From Bacteroidota bacterium (lineage in GTDB: Bacteria > Bacteroidota > Bacteroidia > Chitinophagales > Chitinophagaceae), in contig JAEZIL010000146.1 in assembly GCA_023436685.1 (NCBI GenBank), forward strand, positions 1-5,450: DNA of 5,450 bases, read 5' to 3'. A program made the position numbers and the translations under genes. Shown in pieces: positions 1-5,450 of the stretch (positions are counted from its first letter, which is position 1; the number at the start of each line of letters is the position of its first letter). The notes below the pieces were generated by a model. It did not search any database. It was given only the letters and a program-made list of their open reading frames with translations, and had not been told where the DNA came from.

Positions 1-1
1 G

Positions 2-70
2 GTATCGGCACTTAGCAATGGCCTTTCTTATGCCGTTAGCGATGAAGGAAAATGGTTCATTGTACACTAA
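2..70 (+). CDS. 3' end of a small protein of unknown function, paralogue of the next gene (partial)
   Basis: Only the last 22 codons and the TAA stop are in the window; the gene starts upstream. The readable C-terminus contains S-N-G-L-S-Y-A, then D-E-G-K-W-F-I-V-H. It aligns without gaps to the C-terminus of the following gene (S-N-G-L-S-Y-A, then D-D-S-K-W-T-I-V-D), with 12 of 22 residues identical. The stop lies 15 nt before the next ATG, so the two were probably produced by tandem duplication and are probably co-transcribed. The coding call rests on this paralogy, since a conserved protein match with divergent codons indicates selection on the reading frame. No function can be assigned. 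Confidence 0.8.
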   Translation, partial: VSALSNGLSYAVSDEGKWFIVH

Positions 71-85
71 TTAAAAAACAAACCT

Positions 86-307
86 ATGAGCCAGGCATTT
101 GTGCGCGAAGGTGATGAGCAATGGCTGCATGATATTGCCCCAACCCTATCTGCACTAATCAATTACTTAACAAATGAGAATAATGGGGTCAGGATATATG
201 TAAAGCGTACCTACCAGCACCCCACATTGAACAAAGAAATACATGAGATGAGTAACGGCTTATCCTATGCTATTGGAGATGATAGCAAATGGACTATAGT
301 TGATTAG
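86..307 (+). CDS. Small conserved-looking protein of unknown function (73 aa)
   Basis: A complete 73-residue reading frame from ATG to TAG. The N-terminal half is acidic and probably helical (F-V-R-E-G-D-E-Q-W-L near residues 5-14, then a hydrophobic stretch around A-L-I-N-Y-L). The C-terminal half looks like short beta strands (V-R-I-Y-V-K, then G-L-S-Y-A-I-G-D-D-S-K-W-T-I-V). There is no signal peptide, membrane segment or cysteine, so it is most likely a soluble cytoplasmic protein. The upstream gene end encodes a paralogous C-terminus, which supports this being a real gene. It ends 3 nt before the stop codon of the convergent M23-like gene. I do not recognise a named family or function. 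Confidence 0.8.
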   Translation: MSQAFVREGDEQWLHDIAPTLSALINYLTNENNGVRIYVKRTYQHPTLNKEIHEMSNGLSYAIGDDSKWTIVD

Positions 308-310
308 TGC

Positions 311-1231
311 TTAACTGTTTTTCATGGGCACCTTTTTGGGTGTTATCCTTTCAAACAACAAATAGCTCCTCCCGTCAAATTGGATCAGTAATGGTTCACC
401 CTTATACCACCCATTGCCTGTTTCAGGTTTAGCATGCGCTTGTATATGTAAATGTGGTTCTATACTGAACCCTGAATTACCCACAAGTGCTATAGGTTGT
501 CCCACTGTTACTCTATCCCCTTCATTTACAAATACACCCTTATATTTTAAATGACCCATAAATACAAAATATGCCCCTGCATCTATTACCAGCATATTAG
601 TATTTGTGGGCCCGCGTTCGCGGTTGGGAGGTATATTATCGGGGTTATTATCATGCATGGTTTCTATTAACCCATTGCACGGACTGTATACGGTATCATT
701 AAAAATATAGTAGTCTTCAAGAACCTTTGAAAATATTTTACTTGCCCTGTTTCCATATTTATTCAGCCGTACCAGATCTATAGCATACACCGCCCCCCTA
801 TAGCTGTAATGAAACAAATTAGTAGGCAAACCTTTCCCTCCTTGAAATACAAAATATTCGCCCCTCTTTAATGGAAACTGCAGTTCAACAGCTTTGGCCA
901 CACGCGTAGTACCGCTAAAATACAAAACGCATAATGTAAATAGAACGCTTGATAGCACCACATTAGGCAGGCGCTTCCCTATCTTAGGGGGATGTGATGA
1001 TGAATGCCTTCCGCAAAATGCTGCAACCAGGTATATCATTGGCAGTACATACTTTACATACACCGAGAGATATACCCATGTTCCATACAAATAAGCGAAA
1101 CTTAACAACGCCAGCGACAATAGCCACAAATGCCAACCCTTACCTGCGCTATGCTTTGCAGCTATATACACGAGCTTTATTGCGGCAAATACTATCAGTA
1201 AGCTTGTTAATAATAAGAAGTAAACCAGCAT
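311..1231 (-). CDS. Membrane-anchored M23/LytM-family metallopeptidase-like protein (306 aa)
   Basis: The N-terminus has about four hydrophobic segments (roughly residues 3-25, 34-55, 57-73 and 90-106). A C-terminal domain follows (about 124-285) with the beta-rich pattern of peptidase family M23 (lysostaphin/LytM type). Visible family features are Y-A-I-D with D152, a G-H-L motif with H227, V-N-E-G-D-R-V-T-V-G-Q (235-245), G-N-S-G (251-254) and P-H-L-H with H260 and H262. M23 enzymes cut peptide cross-links in cell-wall peptidoglycan using one zinc; the domain here would probably face the periplasm. The textbook H-x3-D first motif is absent: the nearest upstream histidine is H141, eleven residues before D152, so catalysis is plausible but unproven. 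The ATG lies 3 nt after the lipocalin stop, so the two are almost certainly one operon with coupled translation. A wall-hydrolase regulator or inactive scaffold is possible. Confidence 0.85.
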   Translation of the reverse strand: MLVYFLLLTSLLIVFAAIKLVYIAAKHSAGKGWHLWLLSLALLSFAYLYGTWVYLSVYVKYVLPMIYLVAAFCGRHSSSHPPKIGKRLPNVVLSSVLFTLCVLYFSGTTRVAKAVELQFPLKRGEYFVFQGGKGLPTNLFHYSYRGAVYAIDLVRLNKYGNRASKIFSKVLEDYYIFNDTVYSPCNGLIETMHDNNPDNIPPNRERGPTNTNMLVIDAGAYFVFMGHLKYKGVFVNEGDRVTVGQPIALVGNSGFSIEPHLHIQAHAKPETGNGWYKGEPLLIQFDGRSYLLFERITPKKVPMKNS

Positions 1232-1234
1232 CTC

Positions 1235-1750
1235 TTATATATCGCATTGCATTGTTTTGTTCAGCTTGCTTATATCGAACCCTTTTTCGCTGGCACGTGC
1301 TATAATAGCCGTATATAATTCATCGCTGATTGTTTTATTACGGCTCAGTATCCACAGGTATTTTCTGTTAGGATGCCCTACGACAGCATAACTATAATCA
1401 TCGGCAAGGTCAATTATCCAATATTTACCTTTAAACGGAGGATAAAATTCAACCGCCAGTTTTGCGTTGGTCTCTTTATCTTTTACATATGCAGTAGCTA
1501 TTGCTACCTTTCTGTTTAGCTCCTTATTGCAGCTATTCTTAACAGTTACAGTACCATTATCATTCAAAGAATATTCGGCAGTTGTGCAACTGCAACCATC
1601 TTGAAACTTTTGCGGAAAACTTGCTATTTCATACCATTTACCCATATACCTCTTTATATCTACGTATTTCACGGTTTGCAGATCTTTTTTTGCAAACGCT
1701 AGCGGGTAGCAAGATATAATAGCAACAAACATTAGAAGTATTCTTTTCAT
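1235..1750 (-). CDS. blc: Blc-type bacterial lipocalin, exported (171 aa)
   Basis: Bacterial lipocalins are small beta-barrels that bind lipids or other hydrophobic ligands in the periplasm or at the outer membrane, often during envelope stress. The G-x-W signature is at residues 37-39, in G-K-W-Y-E-I-A-S-F-P. The Blc-like strand Y-A-V-V-G-H-P-N-R-K-Y-L-W-I-L-S-R is at 121-137, and length fits the family. I place the start at the ATG ending at 1750, because it begins a signal peptide (M-K-R-I-L-L, hydrophobic core, A-F-A at 18-20). The frame stays open to 1801, but that extension would bury the signal. Processing is ambiguous: I-I-S-C at 11-14 fits a short lipobox, while A-F-A fits signal peptidase I. 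Cysteines 53, 55, 74 and 169 could form disulfides. It is first gene of a two-gene operon with the M23-like gene. The Blc symbol is by family resemblance. Confidence 0.92.
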   Translation of the reverse strand: MKRILLMFVAIISCYPLAFAKKDLQTVKYVDIKRYMGKWYEIASFPQKFQDGCSCTTAEYSLNDNGTVTVKNSCNKELNRKVAIATAYVKDKETNAKLAVEFYPPFKGKYWIIDLADDYSYAVVGHPNRKYLWILSRNKTISDELYTAIIARASEKGFDISKLNKTMQCDI

Positions 1751-1759
1751 AAACTTTAT

Positions 1760-1801
1760 TTGTTGCAACAAGTAAAAATTAATGCCACTATTGTGTTGCA
1801 A
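1760..1801. promoter_or_regulatory. Paired TTGCAA-centred sites, possible operator
   Basis: A perfect 12-bp palindrome, TTGTTGCAACAA, occupies 1760-1771. The 8-mer TGTTGCAA from its core recurs in the same orientation at 1794-1801. The two TTGCAA centres are 33 bp apart, close to three helical turns. One copy overlaps the proposed -33 region and the other the proposed initiation site of the lipocalin operon, the layout expected of a repressor operator. No regulator gene is visible in the window, so binding is inferred. Confidence 0.3.
1774..1801 (-). promoter_or_regulatory. Candidate promoter for the lipocalin-M23 operon
   Basis: On the minus strand, TAATTTTT (1781 down to 1774) resembles the Bacteroidota -7 element TAnnTTTG with the last base changed. 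A TTG (1801-1799) lies upstream with a 17-nt spacer, slightly shorter than usual for this phylum. Initiation would fall near 1768-1771, giving a leader of about 20 nt. This is a motif-based guess. Confidence 0.3.
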
Positions 1802-1861
1802 TTATTATAGTGTGGCACGCTTTTACTGTATAAAAGTTCAAACTAAACAAGCTAATTGATT

Positions 1862-2431
1862 ATGAAAAAAATTGCTTTAAATCTAGCACTATGTGTATCA
1901 TTATTCACAATTGCGTCGTGCGGCGATACTAATAACGACAGCAAGGAGATGGCAAAAGATGCAAATGAAGAAAAATTTGACGATACCAATATTGAAGGTG
2001 ATACTGAGTGGGCCGTTGGCGCAGCCGATGCCGGCTTAATGGAAGTAGAAGCCAGCAAACTTGCATTGCAAAAAGGTTCTTCTGCTGAAGTAAAACAATT
2101 TGCGCAAATGATGATCGACGATCACAGCAAAGCCAATGAAGAATTAAAATCTGCGGCAGCAGCAAAAAACATCACTTTACCCACTACATTAAGTGCCGAC
2201 AAACAAGATAAAATCAATAAACTTAATGAAAAGTCAGGCCGCGATTTTGACGTAGCTTATATGGATCAAATGGTCGACGATCACAAAAAAGTTATTGATC
2301 ATTTTAAAGATGAAGCCAACAACGGTAAAGATGCAGACCTTAAAGCTTGGGCAGCTGGTAAAATACCTACATTGGAGCATCACCTGGAAATGGCTGAGAA
2401 TGGCAAGAAGGCCGTAAAAGATAAAAAATAA
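1862..2431 (+). CDS. DUF4142 ferritin-like lipoprotein (189 aa)
   Basis: The protein starts with a lipoprotein signal (M-K-K-I-A-L, hydrophobic core, I-A-S-C at 17-20, then G-D). It should be exported and lipid-anchored through C20. A negatively charged linker follows, then a four-helix domain of the DUF4142 family (PF13628), a ferritin-like fold. Helices carry D-D-H at 86-88 and 139-141 and L-E-H-H-L-E near 171-176. These spaced acidic and histidine residues are those expected to bind metal in this fold, although activity of the family is not firmly established. The ATG at 1862 is chosen over a TTG two codons upstream because it starts the signal peptide directly. The gene is divergent from the lipocalin and ends at a strong terminator, so it is probably monocistronic. 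A periplasmic or surface stress role is plausible but inferred. Confidence 0.92.
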   Translation: MKKIALNLALCVSLFTIASCGDTNNDSKEMAKDANEEKFDDTNIEGDTEWAVGAADAGLMEVEASKLALQKGSSAEVKQFAQMMIDDHSKANEELKSAAAAKNITLPTTLSADKQDKINKLNEKSGRDFDVAYMDQMVDDHKKVIDHFKDEANNGKDADLKAWAAGKIPTLEHHLEMAENGKKAVKDKK

Positions 2432-2454
2432 CCCCTGTAACAAATCTAACAATA

Positions 2455-2483
2455 AAAGCCTCCCCGTTGGAGGCTTTATTATT
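2455..2483. terminator. Bidirectional intrinsic terminator
   Basis: A 9-bp perfect stem, AAAGCCTCC (2455-2463) pairing with GGAGGCTTT (2469-2477), closes a 5-nt loop and runs into TTTATTATTT on the + strand. The minus strand reads GGAGGCTTTTATT after the same stem. It lies between the convergent DUF4142 and proline-rich genes and probably ends both transcripts. Confidence 0.88.
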
Positions 2484-2484
2484 T

Positions 2485-2524
2485 ATTACTCAAGTGTCAT
2501 AGGTATTACTTAGGTGTCACAGGT
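2485..2524. repeat. Two 20-bp tandem direct repeats across the 3' end of the proline-rich gene
   Basis: Positions 2485-2504 and 2505-2524 are adjacent copies matching at 17 of 20 bases. On the minus strand each copy reads CCT-rTG-ACA, two codons, then TAA. The gene ends inside the 2505-2524 copy (P-V-T-P-K-stop); the other copy would encode P-M-T-L-E-stop and lies just past the stop in another frame. It looks like an old duplication of the gene's last codons. Confidence 0.8.
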
Positions 2525-2709
2525 TGTATTTCAGGCTCTTCAGGTGTAGGGGGCATCGTAGGTTCTGGCTGTTGTGGTGGATTAATAGGTTCCGGATTGG
2601 GTACGTTTGGCATCTCAGGCTTTGGAGGGTTAACTACAGGGCCAGGCACATTAGGCATCTCGGTTTTATTAGGTTGCGGCACTTCAGGATTATTTATTTG
2701 GTTATTCAT
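2506..2709 (-). CDS. Small proline-rich acidic repeat protein of unknown function (67 aa)
   Basis: The 67-residue product has 23 prolines (about one third), eight glutamates, three lysines, and no cysteine, arginine or aromatic residue. A repeat unit beginning E-M-P-N-V-P-x-P and ending N-P-P occurs at residues 17-29 and 32-45. The composition predicts an extended, disordered, probably polyproline-II-like chain. There is no signal peptide or membrane segment. The reading frame is supported by position: it starts at an ATG with a free upstream region, ends before a shared terminator, and its repeats make sense as protein. It lies between two ferritin-like genes and is transcribed divergently from the DUF892 gene. 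Short proline-rich proteins of this kind are, to my knowledge, seen in other Bacteroidota, but I know no function. An ORF produced by chance in biased sequence is the alternative. Confidence 0.65.
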   Translation of the reverse strand: MNNQINNPEVPQPNKTEMPNVPGPVVNPPKPEMPNVPNPEPINPPQQPEPTMPPTPEEPEIQPVTPK

Positions 2710-2815
2710 AACACTAGTTTAGCTATAAGGTTAAAAAACTACGCCAACATTATAAGTGCACAAGAGTTTACCAGTTGGCATAATATTTTATTCTTACAAA
2801 AAAATAAAAATAACC

Positions 2816-3568
2816 ATGAGAAAATCTAACTCATCGAAAAAATCAGCAACAAAAAAATCTGCTGCTAAAAAAGCAGCTCCTAAAAAAGCTACTGCTGCAC
2901 GAAAATCTGCAGCTCCTAAGAAAGCAGCTACTAAAAAAAGCACTCCTAACAAAACTACAATGCCACGCAAATCAGCAATGCCTCAAAAATCATCTTCTGG
3001 AAGATCCGCAATGCGTTCAAAACCTGTTGACGACAGGTCTATGATCATGGAACTTTTCCAGGATTCGCTGAAAGACATTTATTGGGCTGAAAAAAACCTG
3101 GTGAAAGCTCTAGCAAAAATGCAAAAAGAAGCCACTTCTGATGAGTTAAAAAATGCATTTGCTGAACACCGGGAAGTAACCATAACACAAGCTGAAAGAC
3201 TTGAAGAAGTATTTGGGCTGTTAGGTAAAAAAGCTCAGGCTAAAAAATGCGAGGCTATGGCAGGTTTGATAGAAGAAGCCAACAGCATTATTGAAGAAAC
3301 AGATAAAGGTACGGCTACACGCGATGTAGGCCTCATAATGGCAGCCCAAAAGGTAGAACACTACGAAATTGCCTCTTATGGCAGCATGGCTCAATTGGCC
3401 AAGACACTTGGTCTTACAGAGATTAAAGACATTTTAGGTTCTATACTTGATGAAGAAAAAGAAACCGACGAACTCCTGACGCAGGTTGCAGAAACAAGCA
3501 TCAATCTGCAAGCTGCGGGCGAAGGTGAAGATGATGAAATGGAAGAAGAAGAAGAAGAAGAAGCTTAG
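2816..3568 (+). CDS. DUF892/YciF-type ferritin-like protein with a basic H1-like N-tail and acidic C-tail (250 aa)
   Basis: Residues about 75-232 form the DUF892 (YciE/YciF) ferritin-like four-helix domain. The family pattern is clear: L-K-D-I-Y-W-A-E-K-N-L (85-95), E-H-R-E (117-120), V-E-H-Y-E (180-184) and L-D-E-E-K-E-T-D-E-L-L (211-221). E92, H118, E181, H182, E213 and E214 are likely metal-site residues. Residues 1-70 are a lysine/alanine/serine tail with 23 basic and no acidic residues, resembling histone H1 tails and probably able to bind DNA. Residues 236-249 are mostly acidic and end in seven glutamates. YciF-type proteins are linked to stress responses; the exact reaction is unknown. 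I chose the ATG at 2816 because it opens directly into the basic tail; a GTG 20 codons upstream is less likely. No export signal, so cytoplasmic, perhaps at the nucleoid. Confidence 0.92.
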   Translation: MRKSNSSKKSATKKSAAKKAAPKKATAARKSAAPKKAATKKSTPNKTTMPRKSAMPQKSSSGRSAMRSKPVDDRSMIMELFQDSLKDIYWAEKNLVKALAKMQKEATSDELKNAFAEHREVTITQAERLEEVFGLLGKKAQAKKCEAMAGLIEEANSIIEETDKGTATRDVGLIMAAQKVEHYEIASYGSMAQLAKTLGLTEIKDILGSILDEEKETDELLTQVAETSINLQAAGEGEDDEMEEEEEEEA

Positions 3569-3590
3569 ATTTAACAGAGGATAACATAGA

Positions 3591-3620
3591 TAAGCCGCCG
3601 CAGTTGTAAGCTGCGGCTTA

Positions 3621-3629
<9 letters not shown>
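3591..3629. terminator. Hairpin terminator between the DUF892 gene and the PaaK-like gene
   Basis: TAAGCCGC (3591-3598) pairs with GCGGCTTA (3613-3620); an alternative register pairs GCCGCAG with CTGCGGC over a 7-nt loop. The + strand continues TTATTATTT, which fits an intrinsic terminator for the DUF892 gene. The hairpin directly abuts the stop codon of the convergent ligase gene (3621-3623), so it may stop that transcript too, although its U-tract on the minus side is poor. Confidence 0.75.

Positions 3630-5450
<1,821 letters not shown>

Noticed and set aside
894..1305. Overlapping + strand frames opposite the M23-like gene
   Set aside because: They lie antisense to a gene with clear domain motifs and have no recognisable protein pattern of their own.
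1751..1801. Upstream extension of the lipocalin frame to an ATG at 1801
   Set aside because: It would add 17 residues before a clear signal peptide and run through the proposed promoter; the ATG at 1750 fits export.
1820..1836. Inverted repeat CTTTTA/TAAAAG with a 5-nt loop upstream of DUF4142
   Set aside because: A 6-bp AT-rich arm is expected by chance in AT-rich sequence, and nothing else supports a regulatory role.
1856..1861. TTG start two codons before the DUF4142 ATG
   Set aside because: The ATG at 1862 directly starts a standard M-K-K lipoprotein signal, so the TTG is unnecessary.
2756..2815. GTG start 20 codons upstream of the DUF892 gene
   Set aside because: The extension has no family resemblance, and the ATG at 2816 opens immediately into the basic tail.
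2524..2829. A 101-residue + strand frame antisense to the proline-rich gene
   Set aside because: Its arginine/aromatic-rich composition is what the complement of proline codons produces, and it overlaps the start of the DUF892 gene.
2816..3025. A separate histone H1-like gene
   Set aside because: The lysine/alanine-rich segment is in frame with the DUF892 domain with no stop between them; it is a tail of the same protein.

Overview
The window looks like chromosomal DNA from a member of the phylum Bacteroidota, most likely near Chitinophagaceae/Sphingobacteriia. This is inferred from several things: the AT-rich composition, start codons without clear Shine-Dalgarno sequences, a Bacteroidota-type -7 element (TAnnTTTG) just before guaB, a lipoprotein signal ending in Ser-Cys-Gly, and the family mix (DUF4142 lipoprotein, DUF892 ferritin-like protein with a lysine-rich tail, PaaK-like ligase). 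No species can be named from sequence alone.

Layout, left to right. Positions 2-307 hold the 3' end of one small gene and a complete 73-residue paralogue, in tandem on the + strand and of unknown function. They run tail to tail, with 3 nt between stop codons, into a minus-strand pair: a Blc-type lipocalin (1235-1750) followed 3 nt later by a four-helix membrane protein with a C-terminal M23/LytM-type domain (311-1231). A 111-nt divergent spacer with TTGCAA-centred repeats separates the lipocalin from a DUF4142 ferritin-like lipoprotein (1862-2431, +). A bidirectional terminator follows, then a 67-residue proline-rich protein (2506-2709, -), then a DUF892/YciF-type ferritin-like protein with a basic histone-H1-like N-terminus and a polyglutamate C-terminus (2816-3568, +). 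A hairpin next separates it from a convergent PaaK-like CoA ligase (3621-4967, -). The window ends in the first 143 codons of guaB (IMP dehydrogenase, from 5021, +), whose -7 promoter element lies so close to the ATG that a leaderless mRNA is likely.

The middle (1235-3568) reads as envelope and stress housekeeping: lipocalin, membrane peptidase-like protein and two ferritin-like proteins of families often linked to stress. guaB is ordinary purine metabolism. I see no mobile element, CRISPR array, tRNA, rRNA or defence system, and no gene-free gap above about 110 nt. The items most worth following up are the charge-polarised ferritin-like protein, the tandem unknown small genes, the proline-rich protein, and the probable leaderless guaB start.
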